Source of the DNA: JAJYTI01 sp035302145
GTDB lineage: Bacteria > Bacteroidota > Bacteroidia > Flavobacteriales > Flavobacteriaceae
Assembly: GCA_035302145.1 (NCBI GenBank)
Contig: DATGSX010000159.1
Span: 17,860-81,859 of the forward strand
Direction of reading: 5' to 3'
Length of the DNA stretch: 64,000 bases
Shown here: piece by piece, positions 9,132 to 18,251 of the stretch
Layout: the number at the start of each line of letters is the position of its first letter
Position numbering within the stretch: the stretch's first letter is position 1
Translations under genes and position numbers: made by a program
The notes under the pieces: model-generated
Seen by the model: the letters and a program-made list of their open reading frames with translations, nothing else
What the model was told of the DNA's origin: nothing
The model's database searches: none

Positions 9132-9303
9132 TATATTCAAAAATTTTAAGAGATTAACAATCGTTTTATTATCCAAACTTGAGGTTTTTAAGACTAAAAA
9201 GCAAGAGGTATGGTGAAAACTAGAAAAATATTCGGCTTAAGGCTGTGTTAGTAGAATATTAGTTTTATATTAGCTTAACGGTTAAGCCTAACTAAAATAA
9301 ACA

Positions 9304-9771
9304 ATGAAACTAGATAGTATTGATATTGGAATATTAAGAGAATTACAGAGGGATTGTAAGCAAACTCACAAAGCTTTAAGTGCAAAATTAAATCTTTCGG
9401 TAACTGCTATTTATGAGCGAATTAGAAAATTGGAGCGAAATGGGGTTATCAAACAGTATGTCGCATTAATAGATAGGCAGAAGGTAGATTTAGATTTACT
9501 AGTTTTTTGCCAAATAAAACTATCCAAACATATTCAGGAGAATATCAGTAGTCTAGAAAAGGAAATCGCTTCGCTAGATGAGGTAGTGGAGTGTTATCAT
9601 TTAAGTGGAGAATTCGACTATATATTAAAGGTATATGTTCGAGATATGGATCATTTTCGTGAGTTTATGGTATCAAAACTTACAGCTATTCAACATTTAG
9701 GCAATAGTCAAACCTCTTTTGTTATTCATGAGGTGAAGAATACTACCTCATTAAACTTAGATAATTTGTAA
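9304..9771 (+). CDS. Lrp/AsnC-family transcriptional regulator
   Basis: Feast/famine-type regulator of 155 residues. An N-terminal AsnC-type helix-turn-helix (ILRELQRDCKQTHKALSAKL, then LSVTAIYERIRKLERNGVI) is followed by the RAM/ligand-binding domain (VVECYHLSGEFDYILKVYVR) that senses amino acids and mediates octamer assembly. The start is the only ATG near the conserved N-terminus. It is divergent from the trans-sulfuration PLP enzyme across a 172-base gap, so it probably controls that enzyme in response to methionine, cysteine or a related amino acid. The target is inferred from position only. Confidence 0.92.
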   Translation: MKLDSIDIGILRELQRDCKQTHKALSAKLNLSVTAIYERIRKLERNGVIKQYVALIDRQKVDLDLLVFCQIKLSKHIQENISSLEKEIASLDEVVECYHLSGEFDYILKVYVRDMDHFREFMVSKLTAIQHLGNSQTSFVIHEVKNTTSLNLDNL

Positions 9772-9796
9772 AAATTGTACAATTTACTTTTCAACA

Positions 9797-9828
9797 TTGG
9801 TAAATTGAGGAATAGAATTGTAACTTTG
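9797..9828 (+). promoter_or_regulatory. Likely lpdA promoter
   Basis: TTG (9797-9799), a 21-base spacer, then TAACTTTG (9821-9828), fitting TTG-N19-21-TAnnTTTG. The predicted start near 9835 gives a leader of about 20 bases. The spacer is two bases longer than ideal. Confidence 0.6.
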
Positions 9829-9854
9829 TCATTCGATTTTAAATAACACAATAT

Positions 9855-11258
9855 ATGAGTACTTATGATGTTGCAGTAATAGGATCTGGACCTGGTGGTT
9901 ATATAGCAGCTATTCGCTGTGCCCAGTTGGGTCTTAAAACCGCATTGATAGAAAAATACGATGTTTTGGGTGGTACCTGCTTAAATGTTGGGTGTATACC
10001 AAGCAAGGCTTTATTAGATTCTTCGCACAATTACGAAACCGTAATAGAAAACCTAGAGGAGCACGGTATTGAAGTGCCAAAAGGAGTGAAGTTCGATTTC
10101 AAAAAAATGGTAGCGAGAAAGGATTCCGTTGTTAGCCAAACAACCGAAGGAATTAATTACCTAATGAGCAAGAACGATATTACCGTTTACCACGGATTGG
10201 GTTCTTATAAAGATGCTACTCATATAGAAATCGCAACAGAAAAAGAAACGATTACTATAGAGGCCAAAAAATCTATAATTGCAACTGGAAGCAAACCTGC
10301 AAGCTTGCCTTTTATCGAGCTAGATAAAGAGCGAATTATTACTTCTACAGAAGCGTTAAGCTTAAAAGAAGTGCCTAAACACTTAATTGTTATTGGTGGT
10401 GGAGTAATAGGCTTAGAGCTTGGTCAGGTATACAGAAGACTAGGAGCAAAAGTATCGGTGGTGGAGTACCAAGACCGAATTATTCCAACGATGGACAAAG
10501 CACTTAGTCGTGAGTTGACCAAGGTGCTTAGGAGACAAGGAGTTGAGTTCTATACTTCTCACCAAGTATCTGCAGTTGATAGAAAAGGAAAAGAGGTTAC
10601 GGTAAAAGCGACCGATAATAAAGATAAGGAAGTAGTTCTTAAAGGAGATTACTGCTTAGTTGCTGTTGGACGTCGTCCGTATACTGATGGTCTTGCTCTT
10701 GAGAATGCAGGAGTACAAGCAAACGAAAGAGGTCAAGTAGAGGTAAATGAAGATTTACAAACTAATGTAGAGAACATTTACGCTATTGGTGATGTAATTC
10801 GTGGTGCAATGCTAGCCCATAAAGCAGGTGATGAGGGAATGTTTGTTGCTGAGGTTATAGCTGGCCAGAAACCAAGTATTAACTACAACTTAATTCCAGG
10901 TGTTGTATATACATGGCCTGAAGTTGCTTCGGTTGGAAAATCCGAAGAAGAACTAAAAGAAGAGGGAATTGCTTACAAAACTGGAAGATTCTTAAATCGC
11001 GCCTTAGGCCGTAGTAGAGCAAGTGGAGATCTTGATGGTTTTATTAAGATTTTAGCAGATAAGGAAACCGATGAGGTTCTAGGCGTACACGCTATAGGTG
11101 CTAGAGCTGCCGATTTAATTGCCGAAGCTGTTATAGCAATGGAGTATCGTGCAAGTGCAGAGGATATAGCTAGAGTAAGCCACGCACACCCTACTTATTC
11201 GGAAGCAATGATGGAAGCCGCATTAGCAGCCACCGAAAACAGAGCTATTCATAGTTAA
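9855..11258 (+). CDS. lpdA: Dihydrolipoyl dehydrogenase (E3)
   Basis: Flavoprotein that reoxidises dihydrolipoamide with NAD+ in pyruvate and 2-oxoglutarate dehydrogenase complexes and in glycine cleavage. The 467-residue protein shows the FAD motif GSGPGGYIAA (10-19), the redox disulfide Cys42/Cys47 in GGTCLNVGC, the NAD motif GGGVIGLELG, the second FAD motif YAIGDV, and the C-terminal dimer-interface His-Glu in HAHPTYSE. All catalytic parts and the length are normal. No E1 or E2 gene lies beside it, so it is probably a shared E3 expressed alone; it has its own promoter and terminator. Confidence 0.97.
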   Translation: MSTYDVAVIGSGPGGYIAAIRCAQLGLKTALIEKYDVLGGTCLNVGCIPSKALLDSSHNYETVIENLEEHGIEVPKGVKFDFKKMVARKDSVVSQTTEGINYLMSKNDITVYHGLGSYKDATHIEIATEKETITIEAKKSIIATGSKPASLPFIELDKERIITSTEALSLKEVPKHLIVIGGGVIGLELGQVYRRLGAKVSVVEYQDRIIPTMDKALSRELTKVLRRQGVEFYTSHQVSAVDRKGKEVTVKATDNKDKEVVLKGDYCLVAVGRRPYTDGLALENAGVQANERGQVEVNEDLQTNVENIYAIGDVIRGAMLAHKAGDEGMFVAEVIAGQKPSINYNLIPGVVYTWPEVASVGKSEEELKEEGIAYKTGRFLNRALGRSRASGDLDGFIKILADKETDEVLGVHAIGARAADLIAEAVIAMEYRASAEDIARVSHAHPTYSEAMMEAALAATENRAIHS

Positions 11259-11283
11259 ATAAAACAGAAAGAATAGAATAATA

Positions 11284-11318
11284 AAAAGGCCGACTACCAA
11301 AGGAAAGTCGGTCTTTTT
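11284..11318 (+). terminator. lpdA terminator
   Basis: AAAAAGGCCGACT and AGTCGGTCTTTTT pair (one G-T wobble) around a short loop, ending in five Ts, 25 bases after the lpdA stop. Confidence 0.85.
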
Positions 11319-11487
11319 AAATTTTAACTGCTAATAATTTATCTTTGGACAATACATGAAATCAAATGTAGTTTATTTCGCTCTAGGCTATAGTTGAAAA
11401 GGTAAAAGATAAATTCAGAAGCCTATACTTTTTGCTTTGAAAATAAAATATTACTTTAAACGAAATATCAACAAACTTTCAGAAACT

Positions 11488-12792
11488 ATGAGAGTGAAAC
11501 TTGAAATGGAGGTCGCTGCCATCCATCAAATAAAAAAGAAGCTCCTTCAATGGGCCGATCAGTTCGAAGAAGTAATTTGGCTTGATTCAAATGCTTATCC
11601 TAATATCCACAACAAATACCAAGCAATTTTAGCCGTAGATGCAGATTACGTTTTCCAAACCGACTCGACAGAGGCTTTAAATGAATTGAAAGAATATAGA
11701 AAAACCAATAAGGACTGGCTTTTTGGCTACCTCTCTTATGATGCAGAAAACCCATTAGATAAAGAAATAAATAAGAAAACAGATTATTTAGAATTTTCAA
11801 AGTTGAGTTTTTTTCATCCATCAAAAATATTCTTTATAAAAAAAGATGGGATCGAGTTACATTATAGCTCGGATAAAGAAAATGAAATAAAATCAGATTG
11901 GGAAGCGATAAACAATGTGGAAATTCAAGATAATCCTCAAGCTGAACTAAACCTACAATTAAAGGCTAAACTTAGTAAGCAAGAATACTTAGATAAAGTA
12001 AGAAAAATAAAAGCTTATATTGAGAAAGGTGAGTTGATAGAAATAAATTTTTGTCAAGAGTTTTATTCTCAAACTGCTTTAAAACATCCTTTATCGGTAT
12101 TCCAGCATCTAAATGAAATAAGCAAGACACCCTTTGCTGCATATTTGCGTATGGGCGATAAATATGCTTTATGCGCCTCTCCAGAACGTTACTTAAGCAA
12201 TACAAATGGTGAAATTAAATCGCAACCAATTAAAGGAACGGCTAAGCGTAAGAATAACATATTGGAAGATAGGAAAGCACGGATGGCTTTAGAAAAAGAT
12301 GAAAAAGAAGTGCTGGAGAACACCATTACCACCGAGATGATTGTCGATGAATTATATGCAATAGCCGAAGAAGGAAGTGTCCAAGTAACCGAATTGTCTA
12401 AGGTGTACACTTTTGAACAAGTACATCAATTAATTTCTACAATAATTTGTCAACTTAATCCAGAATTGGATGCTGTAGATGTAATTAAAGCTACTTATCC
12501 TATGGGGAGTATGACTGGAATTCCTAAAATGAATTCATTGGCCATAATAGATGAGATAGAAAATTTCCATAGAGGATTATACAGTGGAAGTATCGGATAT
12601 TTTGCGCCAAATGGTGACTTTGATTTCAATGTGGTAATTCGTAGTATATTGTATAATGCCACAAATAATTATGTGAGTTTTGCCTCGGGTGGGGCCATTA
12701 CAGCTTTATCTGATCCAGAAAAAGAATATGAAGAGTCTATGCTGAAAGTTCAAGCTATGGCTGAGGTGTTAGGTAGTATTGTAGAGAAATAA
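11488..12792 (+). CDS. pabB: Aminodeoxychorismate synthase component I (PabB-like)
   Basis: Chorismate-using enzyme of the anthranilate/ADC synthase component I family, feeding p-aminobenzoate to folate. The C-terminal catalytic domain is clear: ELIEINFCQEF, SPERYL, then PIKGTAKR. The lysine in PIKGT is the covalent nucleophile typical of PabB, where TrpE has alanine, so ADC synthase is preferred. Further motifs are TTEMIVDEL, PMGSMTGIPK and YSGSIGYFAPNGDFDFNVVI. The N-terminal part is short and divergent. The frame could begin at a TTG at 11437; the ATG at 11488 (434 residues) is preferred. It is followed 10 bases later by tilS and then dsbD. No PabA amidotransferase is in view; a PabC-like aminotransferase is at 44.1 kb. 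Confidence 0.87.
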   Translation: MRVKLEMEVAAIHQIKKKLLQWADQFEEVIWLDSNAYPNIHNKYQAILAVDADYVFQTDSTEALNELKEYRKTNKDWLFGYLSYDAENPLDKEINKKTDYLEFSKLSFFHPSKIFFIKKDGIELHYSSDKENEIKSDWEAINNVEIQDNPQAELNLQLKAKLSKQEYLDKVRKIKAYIEKGELIEINFCQEFYSQTALKHPLSVFQHLNEISKTPFAAYLRMGDKYALCASPERYLSNTNGEIKSQPIKGTAKRKNNILEDRKARMALEKDEKEVLENTITTEMIVDELYAIAEEGSVQVTELSKVYTFEQVHQLISTIICQLNPELDAVDVIKATYPMGSMTGIPKMNSLAIIDEIENFHRGLYSGSIGYFAPNGDFDFNVVIRSILYNATNNYVSFASGGAITALSDPEKEYEESMLKVQAMAEVLGSIVEK

Positions 12793-12802
12793 AAATGAAT
12801 TG

Positions 12803-14107
12803 ATGTTAAAAGCATTTACAACTTACTTTCATGAGAATTATGAGCTAGAAGATTCCGACAAAATTGCCGTAGCAACAAGTGGCGGGGTAGATAGTATGGT
12901 GCTTTGTCATTTGCTATTAGCGATAGATATATCCTTTGTGGTTCTGCATTGTAATTTTCATCTTCGTGGAGAAGAAAGTGATGGCGACGCTAGGTTAGTA
13001 AAAACCTTCGCAGAGAAGAATCAACTGGAGTTTGAGCAAATCGATTTTCAAACGCGGGAATATGCAGCGGAAAATAGAGTGTCTATTCAGATGGCTGCTA
13101 GAGAATTACGTTATGATTGGTTTAAAAAGATTAGAAAAGAAAAAAATATTGATTGGATTGCCACAGCCCATCATTTAGATGATGATATAGAAACCATTTT
13201 AATCAATTTAGGTCGAGGAACTGGAATACGAGGAATGGCAGGCATTCCTGATAAATCTAATGGTTTTATTCGTCCCTTATTAGGTTTTACCAAAGAACAA
13301 ATTATTGCTTTCGCTAAAGATTATGCTGTAAAGTGGCGAGAAGACGATTCGAATCAAGAAGCTGAGTATCTTAGAAACTATCTTCGACTTAAGGTAATTC
13401 CTATATGGAAAAATGAAGTTCCAGATTTAGAAGTCGGATTTCTAAACTCAAAAAATCATATAACCCAATCTTTACAAATTCAGAAAGACTACTTACAGCT
13501 TGTAAAAAAGGAAGTGTGGCGTGAAGGAGACTTTGGGGTTGTAATCGATCTAAAAAAGCTGCAGGAATTTCCTAATACTTCTGTTTTACTTTACGAGTTA
13601 TTATTCGCTTATGGATTCACAGAATGGGAAGATGTGTATAATTTAATGGATTCGCAAAGTGGAAAGATGGTTTTGTCGCCAACTCACAGGCTTATAAAAG
13701 ATAGAGATAGCTTTTTATTAGCAGAAAAAAAGAATAAAAGCAATATTTCATCTGTTTTATTGATAGACTCGCAACAAGTAAAATCATTGTCTGCTGTACT
13801 GGAGAAGATTAGCGCAAAAGCTTTTAAGTTAGAGGCAAATCATACTATATTTGTAGCTGAAAAAAAATTAAGGTTCCCATTACAATTACGACTATGGAAA
13901 CCAGGCGACTTTTTTTATCCAGCAGGGATGACTGGAAAAAAGAAGTTGAGCAAGTATTTTAAAGACCAAAAATACAGCATACTAGAAAAAGAAGCCATTT
14001 GGGTTTTATGTAGTGAGGATAAAATTGTTTGGGTGGTTGGGCACCGTATGGACAGAAGATTCTTAACGAAAGATCCAGGTGAGGCTAGAATTAAAATATC
14101 AATTTAA
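12803..14107 (+). CDS. tilS: tRNA(Ile)-lysidine synthase
   Basis: Attaches lysine to the wobble cytidine of tRNA-Ile (CAU) using ATP, changing its decoding from AUG to AUA; essential in most bacteria. The 434-residue protein has the PP-loop SGGVDSMVLCHLLL near the N-terminus, the family motifs HCNFHLRGEESDGD and ATAHHLDDDIETILINLGRG, and the C-terminal TilS domain (RLWKPGDFFYPAGMTGKKKL). ATG at 12803 is chosen over the TTG directly before it. It lies between pabB and dsbD with 10- and 9-base gaps, which suggests one transcript for three functionally unrelated genes. Confidence 0.95.
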   Translation: MLKAFTTYFHENYELEDSDKIAVATSGGVDSMVLCHLLLAIDISFVVLHCNFHLRGEESDGDARLVKTFAEKNQLEFEQIDFQTREYAAENRVSIQMAARELRYDWFKKIRKEKNIDWIATAHHLDDDIETILINLGRGTGIRGMAGIPDKSNGFIRPLLGFTKEQIIAFAKDYAVKWREDDSNQEAEYLRNYLRLKVIPIWKNEVPDLEVGFLNSKNHITQSLQIQKDYLQLVKKEVWREGDFGVVIDLKKLQEFPNTSVLLYELLFAYGFTEWEDVYNLMDSQSGKMVLSPTHRLIKDRDSFLLAEKKNKSNISSVLLIDSQQVKSLSAVLEKISAKAFKLEANHTIFVAEKKLRFPLQLRLWKPGDFFYPAGMTGKKKLSKYFKDQKYSILEKEAIWVLCSEDKIVWVVGHRMDRRFLTKDPGEARIKISI

Positions 14108-14116
14108 GATATACCT

Positions 14117-16108
14117 ATGAGAAAATTAAGCTTGCTTTTAATAGCAATGTTTTGGTTAGTTGTTCCAGCCAAAGCACAAGAGTTTTTAGACCCAGTTAGC
14201 TGGAAGCTAGAAGTGGAACATAAGCAAGATCAGGATTATACTATTTTAATTAAGGTAGATATAGAACCAGGGTGGCATATATATTCGCAAGAAGAGGCCG
14301 ACATTGAATTTCCACCTATCCCAACAGAATTTGTTTTTAATAACTCTCCTGATACCTATGAATTAGTTGGTAAAACAATAGAACCAGATGTAGAGCCTGA
14401 GTACGATGAAGTGTTCGAAGAGTATATTGTTTTCTTTTCCGACAAAGTTATTTTTAAACAAGATATTCGTGTTATAAACCCAGAAAACTTACAAATAGAA
14501 GTTGAGATGGGATTCTCAGCTTGTGATGATGAGAAATGTTTGCCACCAGATTCGAAGATGTTGGCCATCGGTTTAGATGGTGGGGAATCAGAGGTGGTAA
14601 GCGAAAGTTTATCTGAAGAAGATATAGCTAAAACAGACGCTTTAGTACTCGATCTTAACAACCCGAATGATTATCGTTCAGCAGAAGAAGAAGGGTCGTC
14701 AAAAGGATTAAGCACCATATTCTTTTTAGGATTTATAGGAGGATTCATTGCCTTGCTTACCCCTTGTGTATTCCCAATGATCCCACTAACAGTATCTTTC
14801 TTTACCAAAAGCGCGGACAATAGAAGGAAAGGAATGACCAATGCAATTATGTATGGAATTTTTATTTTCCTAATATACGTGTTACTAAGCTTACCTTTCC
14901 ATTTAATGGATTCGGTCGATCCTGAGATATTAAACAACATATCTACCAACGTAACTCTGAACATTTTATTCTTTGTTATTTTCTTGGTATTTGCATTTTC
15001 ATTCTTCGGATATTACGAACTTACTCTGCCTGCTTCTTGGGGTGCTAAAATGGATAGTAAAGCTACTACCGTAGGTGGATTAATAGGAGTATTCTTTATG
15101 GCACTTACCTTAGCTATTGTTTCTTTTTCTTGTACAGGACCTATATTAGGAGCGTTACTTGGTGGTTCTTTAACAAGCGATGGTGGAGCTTGGCAATTAA
15201 CCGTTGGTATGTCAGGATTTGGGCTTGCATTAGCTTTACCATTTGCTTTGTTTGCCATGTTCCCGAATTGGTTGAATAAATTACCAAAAAGCGGTGGTTG
15301 GTTGAACACAGTAAAAGTAGTCCTAGGATTCTTAGAACTTGGATTTGCATTTAAATTCTTATCGAATGCAGACTTGGTGGAGAATTGGGGTATTATAAAA
15401 AGAGAAATCTTTATAGGAATATGGATTGTATGTGCTTTAGGAATGGCGTTATACCTATTCGGGTTTATTCGTTTCCCACACGATGGTCCAAAAAAAGACA
15501 AACTTCCAAGAGGAAATGTTATAGCTGGAATAATTAGCCTTGCCTTTACCATATACCTTATTCCAGGATTGACTAATACATCAGCTGCAAACCTGAAATT
15601 ATTAAGTGGATTCCCACCACCAATGTTCTATAGCTTGTATGATAAAGGTACCGATGCACCACTTGGATTAGAGGCCTATAGAGATTGGGATGAAGGAGTC
15701 GCCGCAGCTAAGGCATCTGGAAAACCTATCATGTTAGACTTCACCGGATGGGCCTGTGTAAACTGTAGAAAAATGGAAGAGCTGGTATGGAGCCAAGAAG
15801 AGGTCTTCAATGAAATAAATGATGAGTTTATTCTTATATCATTATATGTAGACGATAGACAAAACTTACCAGAAGAGGAAAGATTTAATTATATGCGACC
15901 ATCTGGTAGTGTTAAAAGAATTAAAACCATTGGTGATAAGTGGGCTACCTTCCAAACCGTCAACTTTAGAAATAACTCTCAGCCGTATTATGTGCTGATG
16001 GATAGTGATTTAACTCTATTGAATAATCCAAGAGGATATACACCTGATTCCAATAGATTTTTGGAGTGGCTTAAAGAAGGAGTTGCCAATCACAAGGATG
16101 GTAAGTAA
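14117..16108 (+). CDS. dsbD: DsbD-family thiol:disulfide interchange protein
   Basis: Carries reducing electrons from cytoplasmic thioredoxin across the inner membrane to periplasmic thiols, for disulfide isomerisation or cytochrome c maturation. The 663 residues have the full three-part build: a signal peptide (to about 20) and N-terminal DsbD-alpha-like domain with Cys pair (SACDDEKCLPPDS), a membrane core with about eight helices and its two key cysteines (LLTPCVFPMIPL and VSFSCTGPILGALL), and a C-terminal thioredoxin domain with the CxxC motif WACVNCRKME. It is the last gene of the pabB-tilS-dsbD run and is followed by a strong terminator. Confidence 0.95.
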   Translation: MRKLSLLLIAMFWLVVPAKAQEFLDPVSWKLEVEHKQDQDYTILIKVDIEPGWHIYSQEEADIEFPPIPTEFVFNNSPDTYELVGKTIEPDVEPEYDEVFEEYIVFFSDKVIFKQDIRVINPENLQIEVEMGFSACDDEKCLPPDSKMLAIGLDGGESEVVSESLSEEDIAKTDALVLDLNNPNDYRSAEEEGSSKGLSTIFFLGFIGGFIALLTPCVFPMIPLTVSFFTKSADNRRKGMTNAIMYGIFIFLIYVLLSLPFHLMDSVDPEILNNISTNVTLNILFFVIFLVFAFSFFGYYELTLPASWGAKMDSKATTVGGLIGVFFMALTLAIVSFSCTGPILGALLGGSLTSDGGAWQLTVGMSGFGLALALPFALFAMFPNWLNKLPKSGGWLNTVKVVLGFLELGFAFKFLSNADLVENWGIIKREIFIGIWIVCALGMALYLFGFIRFPHDGPKKDKLPRGNVIAGIISLAFTIYLIPGLTNTSAANLKLLSGFPPPMFYSLYDKGTDAPLGLEAYRDWDEGVAAAKASGKPIMLDFTGWACVNCRKMEELVWSQEEVFNEINDEFILISLYVDDRQNLPEEERFNYMRPSGSVKRIKTIGDKWATFQTVNFRNNSQPYYVLMDSDLTLLNNPRGYTPDSNRFLEWLKEGVANHKDGK

Positions 16109-16131
16109 AAATCCATATCATCTTAATTAAC

Positions 16132-16159
16132 AAAAAAGCGAGTGTATTCTCGCTTTTTT
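16132..16159 (+). terminator. Terminator after dsbD
   Basis: AAAAAAGCGAG / CTCGCTTTTTT stem with a 6-base loop and a T run, 24 bases after the dsbD stop. Confidence 0.85.
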
Positions 16160-16227
16160 GCTTTTAATATCTTACAAAGTTATATCTTTATAGGTGCTAA
16201 TATATCAAGCAAATTAAATCAATTACT

Positions 16228-17217
16228 TTGAAAAATAGAGCGATACAGAAAATTGGAGTTTTAACTAGTGGTGGAGATTCACCTGGCATGAATGCTGCAA
16301 TTCGAGCAGTAGTTCGAGCTTGTGCATATCAAGAGATAAAGTGCATAGGGGTATATAGAGGCTATCAAGGTCTAATAGAAGGCGATTTTATTGAATTAGG
16401 ACCGCGATCGGTTAGAAACATTATTAATAAAGGTGGAACCTTTCTAAAGTCGGCACGTAGCGATGCCTTTAGAACAAAGGAAGGTATGCAAGAAGCTATA
16501 GTGCAAATAAGAAATGTTGGAATGGACGCTCTAGTGGTTATTGGAGGGGATGGTTCATTTAAAGGTGCGACAGCCTTGGCTCTAGAATATGATTTTCCTG
16601 TTATAGGAATTCCGGGAACTATAGATAACGATATAGAAGGAACCGACTTCACTATAGGATATGATACCGCTTTAAATACGGTTGTAGAGGCAATCGATAA
16701 AATACGTGATACGGCAAGTTCCCATAATCGCTTGTTTTTGATTGAAGTAATGGGGAGAGATGCCGGTGATATAGCACTTAATGCCGGAGTAGGTGCTGGT
16801 GCTGAAGAAATACTTATTCCTGAAGAAGATTTGGGACGCGAGCGCTTGTTGGAAAAACTCGCTGCGAGTAAGAAGTCTGGTAAAACATCTAGTATTGTAG
16901 TGGTAGCCGAAGGCGATCAAATAGGGAAAAATATCTTTGGATTAGCAGATTATATAAACGAAACCTTACCAGAGTACGATGTGCGAGTTACCGTATTAGG
17001 TCACATTCAAAGAGGAGGATCTCCTAGTTGCTACGATAGGGTATTAGCTAGTAGACTTGGAGTAGCTGCAGTAGATGCTTTGCTGGAAGGAAAAACAAGA
17101 TCAATGGTTGCCATACGAAGCAATACTGTCATCACAGTTCCTTTTAAAGAAGTTGAAAAAAGAGATAGAAAAGTGGACTTTGAATTGATTCGAGTTTCCG
17201 AAATTGTATCTATATAA
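16228..17217 (+). CDS. pfkA: ATP-dependent 6-phosphofructokinase
   Basis: Commits fructose-6-phosphate to glycolysis. The 329-residue protein has the nucleotide loop TSGGDSPGMNAAIR, the second glycine motif GGDGSFKGA (a Gly-Asp-Gly-Ser form found in ATP-using PfkA) and the catalytic loop PGTIDNDIEGTDFTIGYDTA with its catalytic Asp, then HIQRGGSP near the C-terminus. The start codon is TTG: no ATG or GTG lies between it and the nucleotide loop. Followed 27 bases later by gap and then a sugar kinase, giving a small glycolytic cluster. Confidence 0.95.
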   Translation: MKNRAIQKIGVLTSGGDSPGMNAAIRAVVRACAYQEIKCIGVYRGYQGLIEGDFIELGPRSVRNIINKGGTFLKSARSDAFRTKEGMQEAIVQIRNVGMDALVVIGGDGSFKGATALALEYDFPVIGIPGTIDNDIEGTDFTIGYDTALNTVVEAIDKIRDTASSHNRLFLIEVMGRDAGDIALNAGVGAGAEEILIPEEDLGRERLLEKLAASKKSGKTSSIVVVAEGDQIGKNIFGLADYINETLPEYDVRVTVLGHIQRGGSPSCYDRVLASRLGVAAVDALLEGKTRSMVAIRSNTVITVPFKEVEKRDRKVDFELIRVSEIVSI

Positions 17218-17244
17218 AGAAAAGAAATAAAAATTAAATAATAT

Positions 17245-18246
17245 ATGCAAGTAAAAAAGATTGGTATAAATGGATTTGGGCGTATAGGTAGATTGGCTAT
17301 GCGTGTTATTTTAGAAAATCCTAAACTAGAAGTGGTTGGGGTAAATGATTTAATGGACATAGAACAGCTTGCTTATTTGCTAAAGCATGATTCTGTTCAT
17401 GGAGCATTAAATAAAAAAGTACAAATAAAAGGTGAGTCTTTAGTTGTAGACGGGGAAACTATTCGAGTAACAGCGATTAAGGATGCTGAGAAGTTAGATT
17501 GGAAAGCATTAGGGGTGGACTTAGTTTTAGATTGTACGGGCGTTTATAGAGAGTTAGAGTCTGCTTCTAAGCACCTGGAGGCAGGGGCTAAAAAGGTATT
17601 GATTTCGGCTCCCTCAAAAACAGCTCCTATGTATGTAATGGGTGTAAATCATGAGAAAATGACAGCACAAGATACTATTATATCTAATGCATCTTGTACT
17701 ACCAATTGCTTAGCACCGATGGCCAAAATTATTAATGACAACTTTGGATTAAAAGAAGGCCTAATGACTACAATACATGCAGTAACAGGTTCGCAAGCTG
17801 TCGTAGATCAAAGTAACAGAAAAAATTATCGAATGGGGCGAAGTGCATTAGACAATATTATTCCAACAAGTACTGGAGCTGCAGTAGCCGTTACCAAGGT
17901 TATTCCAGAATTAAAAGGTAAACTTACAGGAATGGCATTTCGTGTACCAGTAGCTAACGTATCAGTCGTAGATTTGACTGTGAAAACAGAAAAAGCAACC
18001 TCTATTCAAGAAATAAATAAAGTATTTGAACAAGCATCTAAGGAAGATTATCAAGGGTTAGTAGCTTACGTAGACCAGCCTTTAGTATCGCAAGACTTTA
18101 TTTCCAATACCTATTTATGTAACTACGATGCAGGTGCAAGTATGGAATTAAATCCAAACTTTTTCAAATTGGTAGGTTGGTATGATAATGAATATGGCTA
18201 TGCTGCAAACATGGTAGATTTAGCTATTCACAGTTTGAATCTATAA
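17245..18246 (+). CDS. gap: Glyceraldehyde-3-phosphate dehydrogenase
   Basis: Oxidises and phosphorylates glyceraldehyde-3-phosphate with NAD+ in glycolysis. The 333-residue type I enzyme has the Rossmann motif INGFGRIGR, the active cysteine Cys151 in SNASCTTNCLAP, the catalytic His region in TIHAVTGSQ and WYDNEYGY near the C-terminus. VNDLMD at the end of the second strand keeps the acidic residue associated with NAD+ preference. It lies between pfkA and a BadF-type kinase on one strand with 27- and 5-base gaps and is probably co-transcribed with both. Confidence 0.97.
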   Translation: MQVKKIGINGFGRIGRLAMRVILENPKLEVVGVNDLMDIEQLAYLLKHDSVHGALNKKVQIKGESLVVDGETIRVTAIKDAEKLDWKALGVDLVLDCTGVYRELESASKHLEAGAKKVLISAPSKTAPMYVMGVNHEKMTAQDTIISNASCTTNCLAPMAKIINDNFGLKEGLMTTIHAVTGSQAVVDQSNRKNYRMGRSALDNIIPTSTGAAVAVTKVIPELKGKLTGMAFRVPVANVSVVDLTVKTEKATSIQEINKVFEQASKEDYQGLVAYVDQPLVSQDFISNTYLCNYDAGASMELNPNFFKLVGWYDNEYGYAANMVDLAIHSLNL

Positions 18247-18251
18247 ATAAT

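Noticed and set aside
15013..15552. Open frame of 179 codons on the minus strand inside dsbD
   Set aside because: Opposite the conserved membrane core of dsbD, low-complexity composition, no family resemblance.
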